From Fennellomyces sp. T-0311 (Eukaryota; Mucoromycota; Mucoromycetes; Mucorales; Lichtheimiaceae): DNA of 64,000 bases. The stretch is from positions 62,001 to 126,000 of the forward strand of contig JALLLT010000044.1 in the NCBI GenBank assembly GCA_025266875.1, given 5' to 3'. Under the pieces are notes generated by a model that ran no database searches, was not told the origin of the DNA, and was given only the letters and a program-made list of their open reading frames with translations. Every line of letters starts with the position of its first letter. The first letter of the stretch is position 1. This document shows positions 10,997-23,156 of the stretch, one piece after another. A program made the translations under genes and the position numbers.

Positions 10997-13353
10997 ATGA
11001 ATCCACCAGCTTTCTCTATCCTCGGTAAGCGCACTTCAACTACGCGTGATGATAACGTACTCGCCCAAGAAGTAAGTTGTCCTGTGCTGCCAATAAGTAC
11101 ATCCTGAATTACCTGCTCTAACATATTCTCATCACTTCCTTTAGGACTCTTCGATGAACGAGCGAGAGGGCAGCTCTATGTCCATCGACTGCCAGCTTTC
11201 CACCATGTCGACTGATTTCGAAAACGAAGACAATGACACCAGCAATGAGGCTGATTCTGTTGCGCCTACTTCGAGCCAAGACCAGGCCACCAGAAAAGGG
11301 GTAAAAGCATGCAAAAGCTGGGTGTACCAGTGGTTCGAGGCGAAGCAAGACGCTACGACAGCCATCACGTACTTCCACTGCCAATACCCGCTGGGCAAGG
11401 GACTCTGCGGTGTACGCTTCAAGGATCCGAAGGGAACAACTACTGGATTGACCAAACACTTGTCCAAACATGGCGTTAACAAGGACACGGCCCGCAATGC
11501 ACCACCACAGGGAAATATGCTCCATGGGTACCTGTCAAACGCCACGGCGAGCTTCCAGCCTTTCGATCCCGAGCTCTTCCGCAGACTGCTTTGCCTGTTC
11601 ATTGTGTCTGCGGCATTGCCATTCGCCATTGTCAAGAACGTGTACTTCCAAAGGTTGCTGAATCTCGTGCAATCCGCTCCGAGTATCACCCACATAAAGC
11701 TCCCCAGTGACACCACCATCTCCCGTGATTTGCTCGACGTGTACCAGCTTTACAGAAGCCGTATGGATGGTATCCTGAAAAGTCAGCCGTACCTTTCGTA
11801 CACTGTCGATGCTTGGACGAGCGAATGGAGAGTCCCGTTCCTTGGTATCACAGCCCATTGGATCGATGAAGAATGGAAGCAGCAATCTGTTGCCATCGGC
11901 CTTCAGCTTCTGAATGGACCACACACTGGTGCGAACATGGCAGGCGCTTTCATGAACGTCTTGAACGAGTGGGACCTGTTGTCGACGCCCTTTTTCCTGA
12001 CGGCAGACAATGCATCCAACATGGATACGATGGCTGTTGAATTGCAGTTTCTGGTCGGATCCGACATCTTTGATGCCAAGGAAAATCGTATCCCATGCAT
12101 CACACATATCATCAACTTGGCTGCACAGGCAATTCTGCACGAGGGACTGGGAGCAGAGGCGTACGATGATGAAGAGCAAGCGTTGCAGACTACAGAGGAG
12201 CCTATTACTATCAGCGCAGGTAAGAGAAAAACCGATCAGAGAAGTCCACCTCCATATTAATTATAATATGACTTACCTTAGGCGAGACGTTGCGTAAGCT
12301 GCGTAAAGGAATCGTAGCCATCAGGGCATCCCCACAAAGACTGGAGCAATACCGGAACTCATTCAAGGTGGTAGGCCATCAACCGCAAAGCATGGACAAT
12401 GAGGATGCCGATATCACCGAAGTCGAGACTAAAGACCGCCGTGAGCTGATCCTCGATGTCCGTACTTGTTGGAACTCGACCTATAGCATGATCCAGAGGG
12501 CGCTTACAGTCAAGCGCTCGTATGGCAGTACATGCCGAAATATCGCAGGGCTTGAGAAGTACGATCTGACCGACTATGAATGGCAATGTCTGGAGAAGAT
12601 GGCCGAACTGCTCCATGAATTTGCGAGAATGACCCCATTGCTGTCTGGTTCGTCCTATGCAACCATGAACTTGGTTATCCTTGCCTATAACCGGTTGCTG
12701 GGGAAACTCGAAGCATACCAAAGATAATGGAAGAAGGTGAGTCGATATACGTGCCAAGGACTGTCATCCCATGCCATATACTTACATCATACTTTTAGAC
12801 CTGGCCTGAATTGGTGCAAGCAGCTAAGTGCGGCTGGGAAAAGTTGCAGGGCTACTATTGCAAGGCTGACGGTCATGCGTACGCCGTTGCTACTGCCATG
12901 GACCCACGCCTCAAGTACGAATGGTGGGAGGACGAGAACTGGGGTGAATACCGGGCAGACGCAATAGAAATGGTGGAGCATACATGGCAATCGTACAAGC
13001 CGTCCAAGAGCCAAGAACGAAGCACGGTCAACCCAGACGCTTTGATCAAGAAGAAGAGGTCGAACGTTGACCAGCTGGAGAAATACGCTGCTGCTGACAC
13101 CGTCACTGACGAGAGTGATGGGGAGAACAACTCGATCGTTTTGGAGTATTGGCAACGGGAGGTGAACAATTGGCAGGAGCTAAGGCTGATGGCACGCAGG
13201 TACTTGGCGATTCCTGCATCGTCAACAGGATCCGAACGCCTTTTCTCTCGCGCAAAGCACTACATCCCAAGTGAGCGAAACCGACTAAGTAGCAAGAAAC
13301 TCGAAGCAAGTGTCCTCCTCGATTCGTGGAGCAAGTATTTTGGAGAAGAATAA
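10997..13353 (+). pseudogene. hAT copy 1 transposase, single nonsense codon
   Basis: Four exons: 10997-11071, 11145-12219, 12282-12736 and 12799-13353, with GT-AG introns of 62-73 nt; 719 residues if the stop is ignored. The protein has an N-terminal BED-like zinc finger ('FHCQYPLGKGLCGVRF' with 'LTKHLSKHG'), the hAT RNase H-like core, and a C-terminal hATC dimerisation domain ('YLAIPASSTGSERLFS'). In exon 3 the codon in 'QR-E-WKK' is TAA (12725-12727), where copy 2 has GAA. That is the only break I see in this copy. hAT transposases cut and paste with 8-bp target duplications, consistent with the flanks. Confidence 0.9.
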
Positions 13354-13836
13354 CAGCAAGATGGGGATTGTGCATGGTTGTAAAAAGCTTTTTTTATGTG
13401 CTCATTACAACGGTCACTTTTCCTTTTTACTTTTAACTCCCCTTCTTCCCTACAAACACTTTTCAATGCTTCTGCCATTCTGCTCTCCCGCCACCCTTAT
13501 CTGTTTTTATTTTCTTCCCCATCGTTACACTTAGTGTTATTTCGTTTTCTCCTTTCTTTTTCTTCTTCCTACTCTTTTCTTCCTTTTTTCTCGCTGCTTT
13601 CGACTGTTGTACTATATAACATCTGCTAATTCAATAAAAAACATCAGCGTATACACTTACTTTTAATTTGTCCTTCTACGAAGCGTTGATCTCTCTCAAA
13701 GCTTGTTCTTACTATTCGGATTTCGGATCGGATCCGGATTTTTATGAAACGGATCCGGATTCCATTTTATAATCCGGATCCTAATCCAGATTCCAAATGA
13801 GCGGATCCGTTTCGGATCCGTGAATGACGATCCCTA

Positions 13837-13844
13837 ATCTTTCT
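13837..13844. repeat. 8-bp target-site duplication half 'atctttct'
   Basis: This flanks the 3' end of hAT copy 1. Its partner is the inverted agaaagat at 36821-36828, beside hAT copy 2. It lies 14 bp upstream of the Crypton start codon at 13859. Confidence 0.95.
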
Positions 13845-16080
13845 TCTACTTCTCGAAAATGTCTTACCATCCTGCTACTTCTTCGTCAACCAATACTCCA
13901 GCCAGTTCTTCGGCTGGTGCTTCGAATAGTGATCTTTTTCCAGCACATGCTGCTGTACTTGCGGCCAACCTTGCTGCAGAGAATGAAGCTTCTCAGCGTA
14001 GCATTAATCTAAAGGAAAAAATCCAGGCGGAAAACATGAAAAAAATATATAGAATGCCTCGAAAGGCGTTTCTTGTGAGTCTATTATTAAAGTATACACC
14101 ATGCTTTATGCAGGAATAACTAAAACAGAGTTCACTTTTAAGGAATGGTGTGCCAAAGTGTACCGATATGAGACGAGCCCGGGTGTGTTTGAGGTTGATG
14201 AGAAAGTCTCAGAGGACAAACTTATACGTTTCTTGGATGAAGTTGTGGTACCGGTGGGCAAGAAGAGGCCCCATGAAGAAGGAGAGCCTCTTGGGTACGA
14301 AAGCTACCAGAACTACCTCAAGTCCATCATGGATTTGTATAAAGAGCAGTGCCTTGCAGAAGAGAACCACCACCCTAATCCCCGTGGTGAAAAACTCAAG
14401 AACTGGAGGAAAGAAAAGCTGGTGAACGATCGTGAAACGAAGCGCGCCAGGTTCGACGATCGAGGCGCCGGAACGCTGAGCGATGGCTACAACTTCGACG
14501 AGATGCTTGCGGTCTCTTGCTACTTCTTTGATCGTGGAACAGGAGCCGAATTGCGGAACCGTGCTACCTTTTTGATTCATCATATGATGCTTCTTCGTGG
14601 TGATAGTTCGCGCTATGCAGAACTTGCTGATCTTCTCTGCGTTCAATTCCCAGATGACGATGGATACACGCCTTGCCCAGTCCTTGTATACCATACGGAA
14701 TTTGGGAAGACAGCTACTCCTGGTGTGCAGGAATATTACGGTACGATTCGCCATAAGAATGTCGAAACTTGTGCTTTTGGCGCCTTGGCTTTCTACTTTT
14801 TCTACCACTTCCATTGTTCCGATGAAGACTTCCTGAACTTCACTCGGAACCAGGAGTGGTACGGTATCAAGATGTTAGTTGGACGAGATAAAATGGAGAA
14901 AATGGCATATCAAACCCAGCATACCGCTATCAAGCGCGCTTTCGAAGCATGCAATGTTATTTCGTTGCATACGACGCATTCTGGACGTGGATCAGGCGCA
15001 AGGGCTGCTGAAATGAACGGTGCAACGGAAGATCAACTGCGTCGCCATGGTGGCTGGAATATGCAGAGCATGAAACGTCATTATCTTTCGAAGCTACCCA
15101 AAGCATCGATCAGAGCAGTAAATGGCTTTCCTCCTGACCATGGACATTTCTAGTTGCGTCGTGCGGTTAAGGAACCAGAGGAGTCCTTGAAGCGGAAGGT
15201 CTTTCCTGATGTAGACGATTGGCTAAGACGTGTTGAGAGTGGTGATGATGCAGCACGCTCGATCTCTGCCCAAGGTTTCCTTAACTTGCTGAAAACCATG
15301 CGCACGATATTTCTTCAGGACGCAGTAATGATGCGCCGCTTGTATCCATCACACCCAATCTTTCGCGATCCTCTTTTTTCTGACCAAGAGTATCGCGACT
15401 TTGAAACGTCGCTCCTAAACGCAAGTGATACGATGCAGCAACCAGCCGATATAAGCATCAATAATGTACTTCCGCATGTTGGTCAACGTCTCGATGCGAT
15501 TGACGCAAGGATTGAAATGCATCATCGCTTGACCATCGAAACTCTTCGCTGTGAAAATCAGGAATTGAGAGAGCAGATGTCGGCAATGATGACTACAGTC
15601 AATCAATTCGCTTCTGGCCACTTTCGGTTCCACCCTGGTCCTGGTGTTAAACCACAAGGAAGTGTGTCGGGCGATAGCACGCAGCAGCAGCATCCGGCGA
15701 CCACATCTGCCAATGTCATTGATGGGCCTCCAAACTACGAGATAGATATGACTATCAAAAAGGTCATTGATGTCTGGAACGAGTACCATCATGGAATTGG
15801 GGATCAACCGGCAACCTCCCAACTGGAAGAAGAATGGGGTACGGTTTGGAGGCGTAAGGCACATGTGACCAAACGCTTCATCAGACGATTGAAAATTATA
15901 AAGGCCCTCGAAAATATCACCGAACAAAGGGCTGATATCCATGGCAACGTGGCAGCAGCTGAACTACTGCAGCGCGAAATGTCAAGAAGAAACTGGTCGC
16001 TTAACCAGCTCATAAACGACCTGTATAAAAGCGAGCCCTCTTCGCTGACAGAGCTTAGAGTGGCCAAAACATTCCAATAA
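13845..16080 (+). mobile_element. Crypton (tyrosine-recombinase transposon), ends not defined
   Basis: The element is recognised from its gene only. Cryptons lack TIRs and make very short direct repeats, so neither end can be set by eye. Its promoter side was split off: in the pre-inversion arrangement the bases upstream of 13837 are the reverse complement of 36829 onward. The 3' limit must lie after the stop at 16080. Confidence 0.75.
13859..16080 (+). pseudogene. Crypton tyrosine recombinase with GCR1_C-like tail, one in-frame TAG
   Basis: The frame opens at ATG 13859 (Ser/Ala-rich N-terminus). An intron (about 14075-14113, GTGAGT donor and GCAG acceptor) leads to the catalytic part, though the phase at this junction does not fit perfectly. 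The recombinase core shows 'MMLLRGDSSRYAELADL' (first catalytic Arg region), 'HSGRGSGARAAE', 'RRHGGW' and 'HYLSKLP' (C-terminal R/H/Y cluster). Codon 15151-15153 is TAG; after it the same frame stays open to 16080 and holds a GCR1_C-like DNA-binding domain ('IKKVIDVWNEYHHG' to 'RRLKIIKALE'). Intact Cryptons encode both parts as one protein, so a point nonsense mutation is the simple reading; readthrough is possible but unsupported. Confidence 0.85.
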
Positions 16081-18558
16081 ATCAAATCTTTGATTTGTTT
16101 ATCAAGGGATTATCCTTGAGGATGTTTGCGCTTGGTTTACCTATAGTACTGTGTTTGGGTTTATACATAGACAATTGAAGCTGTTAGAAAAGGTACCTGG
16201 ATTGACGGTATGTGCAATAAGTATTGATGGTGAGTATTAAGTGAGAATGGGTACGAAGCTCGAAGAATTCGATGTGGAGAAATGAGTGTACTCAGTGCTG
16301 CTATGTTCTGCCTGTAGTTTAGACGTGCGCATAAAGTAATTTTTTACACTAATGCAGATGGTATTTTGGTGGCAGCACTCGCAAAAGCATATGAATTGTA
16401 TGCCAATATCAAAATCCACTTCATATTCATAATAAACTGATATAAAGAAAAGAAAACCAGTGTGCTGCCATTCTAGACTAATGCACCTGTGTTTTAGCAT
16501 AAAGAACAGTGTTTCAGTGGTTGAATATGCTTATTCTGTACTGTACTTTAAAGCTGACGGTCTCATTGGGTGAAAAGCGCTCATTACAGGTTTAACATCT
16601 TGAAATGAGCGACATTGGCAAGTTGTCATGAGCATTGGTAAACAAGATCTTAAGAGTTTGTCCAAATCTATGTATTCCAGGTAGATTCGTGACCCGCACT
16701 TGATATTACATATGTAATTGAAGGTCCGTGCTGCTTGAAGACATGAATTACCTATGTATTTCGCTCGTGACCCCGATATGACCCAGCTAAAATTTGGCTG
16801 AGAAATTGTGACCTTCATGACCAGCGGGTAATATACATATTAATATCAGTACGTATTACACTTAATGCTATCAACTTCAACATACGTTCACCATCACTAT
16901 ATGAGACAGGGCCATCTTTTGAATGACCATTAGCAAGACGGCGCCCTTTGGTGTTCCAACACTCTCCAGTTTGCTCAGTTAGCTGATCCAAAGTTTGCTT
17001 GTAGGTTGCTTCAAGGTAGGTTTTTATAAGGCGCGGTTCATTCAGATTAGAAGTTGATGTTGACATGGTGATTTGAAATTGCAACTGATTTGACGATTTC
17101 GACGATTGTGAAGATCTTTAAAAATTTTAAAGAAGAGTTTACTGTACGCGCGGGTTGCTTGCATTATAATCTAGATTTGGTGTTGCAACCATTTTTGCTG
17201 TGCCAGTCTTAAGTTCCACATCCAATATATAGTAATAGATGTGGGCTACTGTGTTATCAATACAATATTTACTAGAGGCTAACAATATTTCATCCCTGTA
17301 TAGCAACGAATGCACTGAACACATGTAATAGATATGGATGGTGTAAACTGTATATACTCATGGCTATTTATTTCTTAAAGAACATACCACTTTTCGCGTT
17401 TAATCCTCGATATGTCGCTTCCCTAATATCAAACCATCCTATAGCTTCTAGGATTCATGCTGCTTCATAGTGTAAATCATTCTTTTGAATAAGCTGTGGC
17501 AGTAATTTGCTGTACTTTGCTGTATAAAGCTGAATCACGTTACCTTTGTTCTGTGGGTAAAGGTGTATACTCTCTAGTTGCGATCGTTCACGGGATCTAA
17601 AAGAAGCTGCTCAATGTGCTATGATGTTTTCTGATGTCGTCTTTACCAGAGGTAAGTATATTACAGTGTTTGCTTTTGCTAGTTGTAAGACTTTGGCTAC
17701 TTTGTTAAAGAAAGTGTAAGTACTTTAAATGCAAAAGCATTAAAAACTTTACAGAAATCGTTATTTTTCACCTTTCCTGCCGCTCTCCGTGAATTACACA
17801 TCTATGCTTTCCTATAAACGCTTTCAGATGTGATGATTCTGAGATTACATTACTAAATCAAAAGAATCATAATTAACTTTTTTTTTCAAATGCTCTAATG
17901 TTGCTATGATGAATCTTACCTTTTTCCTCGCGTTTCTTTCAGTGGCATTTATCTTTGTGCATTACCCTATTGCGTTCTGCATTCCCGCTTGTCTATCAAA
18001 ACTCTTCAGCTTGTATTACAAAGGAAAAAAAAAGACTTAAGCCTGGGGCTTCTCTTTGCTGAAGTTGCAGCAAAAATTGCCTACGTCAGTCACTCAGCTG
18101 GCCTTGAATAAAATTGGAGGCTCAAAAGTTAAGTGAGGGTCCCATAAGTAAGTGCGGCGACAGCAAGCTGGCTATGATTAGCCGCGAGTGCTTGAGATAC
18201 CCTGCGAAGGTGGCAGCCACATTGAGCGTGATTATGAGGTTCTAAAGGGGAATACATGGTCTTCCACATGATTTTTCTGGGCAATGCTTACTTCGATGAG
18301 TCCAACCAAATCATTTTTTCATGTTTGCATTCAAGGCATTTGAGTGATAAGTAGATCTCACAGTATTGATTTCAGCATTATGCTTCAGGTTCTCAGTAGC
18401 AGTGTTCTTAAGGAAGCTTTTGCTCATAGCATAGGCAGTTAAAGGATTCTTAGAAAGACTTTTAGCATAGAGACCCAGGATACAGTATAAAAAATAAAGG
18501 TGTCTGTATTCCAAATAAGGAAGGAGATTTATAATGAATTTTGGGAGTTGTCTATTAT
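16081..18558. other. AT-rich stretch without a recognised element
   Basis: About 2.5 kb between the Crypton and Harbinger-B. It holds short frames only, no repeat I could pair, and one weak small gene candidate on the minus strand. The Crypton 3' end must lie somewhere in its first part. Confidence 0.5.
16815..17066 (-). CDS. Hypothetical short protein, weak
   Basis: From ATG 17066 a frame of about 80 codons reads 'MSTSTSNLNEPRLIKTYLEA' and continues hydrophilic. A strong donor (GTATGT) after 'SYSDGE' and an AG near 16812 would replace the last 25 codons by a short tail ending in TAG. No domain is recognised, and the frame is not shared with the neighbouring elements. It could be a degraded gene fragment. 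Confidence 0.25.
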   Translation of the reverse strand: MSTSTSNLNEPRLIKTYLEATYKQTLDQLTEQTGECWNTKGRRLANGHSKDGPVSYSDGERMLKLIALSVIRTDINMYITRWS

Positions 18559-18712
18559 GGGTCCTCTCAAGCCTACAATTAACGCTGCAAAATGATGCCC
18601 AAATATGGTTATGATATCAGAATTACTAATTGCGGTAATAAAAAATGGTGGCTTAAAAAAAGAGGTTGGCACCTTTTATCTTTTCTTCATCATTTATCGA
18701 AATTAGTCTGCA

Positions 18713-19936
18713 ATGTCTGGAATCTCCAGTATAAATGTATTCAGTCTAGCCACAGGCATGTCTTGCGGAAGTCGTGGTGGACGTGGAAGTCATGGTGGAC
18801 GCGGTGGTCGCGGTGGTCGCCAGACAGCGTCCGTTACTCCTGGCCCGTCTGTTGCAAGCCGCGACAGTACCCCGGTTGTTGATGGTGCTTACGACGACTT
18901 CTCAGCTTCGGATGCCAACGGGAACATCCATTGGAATCCAGTCGCGATCTCTGCCCTCTTAAGCGCCATGGCAAGCAGATTCATGCAGCTTAAGAACGGC
19001 ACCCCTGCGCAGCAAGCTGGCATTTGGCGCGATCTTGTTGCCACCATGAAGACGGAGCTCGAGCTGGAGCCACAGACGAACGACATAGTGACCTTTCTTT
19101 CCCTTGTTGACACCAACAAGGTGAAAAACAAGTGGAACGCAATGACGCGCCACTACAACAACATCCATGCGTTGCGTATGCGATCCACTGGTGTCAATGG
19201 CCCCCCTCCCTCTCTTGACTGGGAGTTTTATGATGATATTCATAAAATTCTCTTGCCGGACCCCTCGATCAATCCTGAGTTCGTAATTCAGTTGATGGAT
19301 TATGGCGCTACTGGCGCTAGCTTGGTCACTGAGCGCGAAGATGTCAACAAGGCATCTGATGCATCAGCACCCGCTTCGCCATCTGCACCTGCACCTGCAT
19401 CGCTACCATCACCATCTCCAGCACCTGTTTCAACACAGGAAACTGTGTCAAGACGCACCACTGGGCAGGTTGGAATTGGGCGCGGATGACGCATGGTTTT
19501 GGATATCGCCGAAGTTCGTAATGCTTTGTGTGAGAACAACCTCCAGTTCAAACGCATTGCAGAAAACGTATCAAGGAACCTTGTGTCCGACTTGCGCACT
19601 GAGCATGATGAACAGCACTGCAAGAGAAAACGGGACTTGCTGGAGTTCGAGGATCGCCAGCAAATGCGTCGCCAGCTGGACCGCCAGCAGAGGCACTCCC
19701 ACCACGCGGCAAATGCTGCAAGGCTCGATCGCCTCATTGCAATTGGCGAAGAGATAGCTGCAATTGCCCGTCGACGAGCTGAGAACCGTCGCTCATACAG
19801 AGCAAACTCTGAGTACAGCTCGTACGATGAAGAGATCATCTCTGTTGGCGAGGAGGGCGTTGTTGACGAGGAAAGCATTGTTGATAATGAAGATGCTGCC
19901 GGTGCCAATGTCGCTTCTGATGGTACCCAAGAATAA
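18713..19936 (+). pseudogene. Harbinger-B Myb/SANT-like accessory protein, one in-frame TGA
   Basis: Harbinger elements need a second, Myb/SANT-type protein that binds the ends and takes the transposase to the nucleus. Here a Gly/Arg-rich N-terminus ('RGGRGSHGGRGGRGG') precedes a trihelix-like region (about residues 60-170, with 'NKVKNKWNAMTRHYNNI' and 'LDWEFYDDIHKIL'), then a Pro/Ala/Ser linker. TGA at 19487-19489 interrupts the frame ('IGRG-stop-RMVLDI'). The same frame continues to 19936 with a coiled coil rich in Arg/Gln and an acidic tail. The continuing open frame argues for a recent nonsense mutation rather than two genes. Confidence 0.72.
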
Positions 19937-20206
19937 ATTTTTGTTTTTGTTTTAAAAGTGCAAGTGGTAGGTATAACATATAATTATAGAGCAAAAAAGA
20001 TGATACTTCAAATAAAAGCTGATGACGCGAGATGAATGATACCTAATAATATGAATAAGGTATGTAAACTATCTTACACATAGTAGTTTATCATACGGTA
20101 TATAATTTAGTCCAGGTTATCCAATATAAAGTACTATAGATACGATACTCCTCTTATATTTATTATAAAGAGAATTTTCGTTACATACCATTTATTATAG
20201 ACTCAC

Positions 20207-21848
20207 CTATGTAGATCTTGCTCCTGGAACAACACTTTCAAGAATGCATTGGCGCACTCGCCGGCCTTGTTCCCGAAGGCTGTTCTGATGATTCATGATT
20301 TGAGCAGCTGACAAGCTCTCAAGTGAAGTGCTTCCAGACTCGTGAATAGAATCATATTCAATAAATGATTCAAATTCATCTTCATCATCTGACAACACTT
20401 CACCGCGCTGTCGAGCTGCGCTTCTTCTTTCCTCACGTTCTTCTGGCGTCTCTTCGATGTCATTCGCGTCTATACAGATGTTGTGTAATACACAACAAAC
20501 GTATATGGTTCTTGATAACCGTTGCAAGTCGAGCATGTATAGATGCTTCCAGCTCGTTCGGAAGCGAGACGTCAGGGCAGCAAACGAATGCTCGACTTTC
20601 ATGCAAGTGCTGGAATGGATCTTGTTGAACCGTCTGTGATACTGGTTCTGGGTGTTATTAGGAAAACCAGTAATCACAGTTGGCATTAAAGGAAAGGCGG
20701 CATCTATAGCAACACATCCTTAGACATGGCACACTATAACATTAACTGATAACGCAGTGTATTTACCTGCAACGATGTACGTGTCGCCCATACACATACG
20801 ATCCGGCATATCAACCAAGTTAGAGTACAGTGTACTCGACTTGAAGGAACGAGCATCATGTACACGGCCTATATTTCATATCGAAGTTAATTTTGTAAAT
20901 ATTTAGAATGGCTTTCTATGACGTACCACTTTCACCAGCCTTGACGAATGTGAATCGCGTTTTGGAATCGCAGACGGCAAGCAGACTCAAGGACGCGTTA
21001 CCTTTTCTGTCGATGTACATATTCCTGTGCTTGCTTGGCTTTTGGATGTTAACAAGCTTGCCGTCTATCGCACCAATGACGTTGGGCAGACGGGGGCTGT
21101 TGTGGCCACCAAGGCGTTCAAATCCGCGAGCGATAGATTTGGCGCGTTGCAGGTCATCAATTGGCCAGGTGATTTTGCGCTCACCAATGCGCTGCATTGC
21201 ACTTAGGAATCTGTTCGTAAAATTGTTGTACGAACCATCGGAAATGCCTAGCGTAGCTTGGATGATCCGAAAGCCGTACAAGGAATTTGCGAAGCGCCAT
21301 AGGATGGCAGCCGCTTGGATAGCCACAGGATATCCATCTTGTTCGATCGATCCAGCATACTCAAGACACGATGAAAGCTCGTTTACAAGCACCTCAAATG
21401 CCGCCAAGGTCATGCGATAGTGTGTCTTGAAACGCTTTCGCTCGCTGATATCTGTGTCGTTAAGACGTGGATGTTCGATCACCCACCAACGATTCACTTC
21501 GTACGCACGCGGTTGACGTTGTGTTCTCGTTGGCATTGCTGACACAAAAATAGGTGATGCCCAAAAAATCTCGTAAAAAATGTTTTGGTGGGCCATCCTG
21601 TTTCAAAGCACTGCCTCCATGGTGAGCTGTCCAATAAGCTCGAACGGAATTTCGTCAATCATGTGCGATTGCCAAACGAGATGAACGAATTCTTGATCTT
21701 CCATCTCTTCTTCATCTCGCAAATCATCTTCAAGTTGCTCTTCTTCAGAGATAATAGTCTCAGCAGCCGCAATAACGATCTGATGGTACAGAATGAGGCT
21801 TTCGGTATTGAATTTGCTAAGTTGTTGGTTGTTGATCATTGTAAACAC
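20207..21848 (-). pseudogene. Harbinger-B DDE transposase, one in-frame TGA
   Basis: HARBI1-like transposase (DDE_Tnp_4). Exons on the minus strand are 21848-20927, 20868-20767 and 20718-20207, with GT-AG introns at phase 1. Catalytic residues are visible: D in 'VIGAIDGKLV', D in 'AIDAAFPLMP' and E in 'KVEHSFAALTSRF'. The N-terminal helix-turn-helix-like region contains 'FKTHYRMTLAAFEVL'. The only lesion seen is TGA at 21605-21603 between 'TMEAVL' and 'NRMAHQ', in the same frame on both sides. Translation could restart at the methionine just after it, so some activity is not excluded. Confidence 0.85.
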
Positions 21849-22206
21849 GTAAAAAGCAGTAAAGACGCGTAGTTACACGTTCCAGGCAGTTTAAATCATG
21901 TTCACATCGTTATTCTCCGCTCTAATAAAATCATGTGATCATTCCTAAATGTAGTAATTTTCATCACTTCCTTAAAAGTCTATCGAGAAAAATTGGGGCG
22001 CTAATTGTAGACTTGAGAGGACCCTATATTATAGATAATGCATGTAATAACTATGGTATAAGTAATGTAGGCAACAAGGTGAATATGTGTGAGTCATGCT
22101 GAGGTCTAAAAGGGATGAACACGTTGTGAGTAATATTCGTGCAACAGCACGTTGCTGTGGAACAAAGAGATGTCACAAACGACTTGTCCAAAAAGAGAAA
22201 TGTAAA

Positions 22207-22824
22207 GAAGCCCACCAGTGTCGTGTCACTTGTTGGCAGATGAACCGTAGCTAATAACAGAAAAAGGTTTGAAAGAGAAGTCGTAAGATAACGTTTATTC
22301 TTTTAGTCTAAGGGGATATTTATATGTTTTCTAATGTTAATAAAATACTACTGCAGCTTACTGCGGATTGCTGCGCATGATATGAATAATGAATATGATG
22401 ATAAAGATAATACTAAAGAGAGTACAAGAGGTACTGCGGCATACCGCAGCAATCTGTGCAACAGCTAATACTGCGCGACAAGGAAGGATCATCCGAAAAG
22501 GAAACAAAAGGAAGTCCACCAGAAATGGTGTCGTGTCACTTTTGGTGGTAAGACCGTAGCCAATAACAGATAAAAGGTTTTGAGAGAGAAGTAGCTAGAT
22601 GACGTTTATTATTTTAGTCTATAGGGATATTTATATGTTTTCTAATGCTAATAAAATACTACTGCAGCTTACTGCAGATTGCTGCACATGAATTGGATAA
22701 TAAATATGATGACAGTGATAATGATACAAGAAAGTACAAAGGGTTACTGCCGCATACCGCAGCGATCTGTGCAACAGCGAATTACTGCGCAACAAGAAGA
22801 ACATCTAAAAAGGAAACAAAACAA
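22207..22824. repeat. Two tandem units of 304 bp
   Basis: Units start GAAGCCCACCAG (22207) and GAAGTCCACCAG (22511) and stay about 85-90% alike through GTCGTGTCAC, 'GACGTTTATT', 'CTGCAGCTTACTGC' and the final GGAAACAAAA. Gypsy element 1 is inserted at the end of unit 2. The start of a third unit (AAGTCCATCAGAATGG) resumes at 27996 but is lost after about 20 bp. It could be a tandem of unrelated LTRs; no TG..CA ends were found. Confidence 0.7.
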
Positions 22825-22827
22825 AGT

Positions 22828-23136
22828 TGTCATAGCCAGAAATGGCAGGCATTCCTTTTTTGGTCTGTACCACCGTGAACACGTAGTTGCTTCTTGTTAA
22901 GACACGATCTCTTCGAGACGTAGTCTCTGGTCAATACAACACGTAGCTCTTTTCCTGCTGAACACGTATATCTCTATCACATATTTAGTATAACCAACTA
23001 GTTAGAAAACATATATATATCCCCCATCGTTGTAGACAATAAAGGCATCTATCAAGTCATCTTTATTCTTTTGTTTTCCTTCGCCTAATTCGCTGATCCA
23101 TTGGCTTCGGTATTATCCGCCAAAAAGATTACGACA
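22828..23136 (+). repeat. 5' LTR of Gypsy element 1
   Basis: 309 bp, TGTCAT...ACGACA. It contains an AATAAA-like signal (ACAATAAAGGC, near 23037) and a T-rich 3' part. Transcription of the element should begin in it. Confidence 0.95.
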
Positions 23137-23138
23137 AT

Positions 23139-23150
23139 TGGTAGCGAAAG
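23139..23150 (+). promoter_or_regulatory. Primer-binding site (initiator-Met tRNA type)
   Basis: TGGTAGCGAAAG begins 2 bp after the LTR. TGGTAGCG matches the complement of the 3' end of eukaryotic initiator tRNA-Met, as used by Ty1/Ty3. The same 12 bases follow the LTR of the chromovirus at 49876-50048. Confidence 0.75.
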
Positions 23151-23156
23151 TTATTT

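Larger units (their letters stand above)
9790..13836 (+). mobile_element. hAT transposon copy 1
   Basis: A 4047-bp hAT element begins TAGGGTTCTGC and ends ATCCCTA, so TIRs are short and imperfect (TAGGG-TC). Both ends carry dense subterminal CCGGAT/ATCCG words (about 9805-9960 and 13717-13825). One transposase gene fills the centre. It is almost identical, and equal in length, to the inverted copy at 32774-36820. Flanking 8-bp sequences differ (gagttgac left, atctttct right) and match those of copy 2 crosswise. The 1.2 kb before the transposase holds one short frame (10236-10475). Confidence 0.95.
18559..22024. mobile_element. Harbinger-B, complete with TIRs and TAT duplication
   Basis: A 3466-bp element begins GGGTCCTCTCAAG and ends with the reverse complement; the TIRs are about 27 bp with two mismatches. 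It is flanked by TAT on both sides (18556-18558 and 22025-22027), the 3-bp duplication size of PIF/Harbinger. It carries the usual two genes in convergent orientation: an accessory DNA-binding protein (+) and a DDE transposase (-). Each gene has exactly one in-frame TGA, so the element is probably dead but little decayed. The segment 19937-20206 between them is AT-rich and empty. Confidence 0.93.

Noticed and set aside
11141..12757. Long frames on the minus strand within hAT-1 (up to 214 codons), and their mirror images in hAT-2
   Set aside because: They are antisense shadows of the transposase exons with no domain, and they cross the introns.
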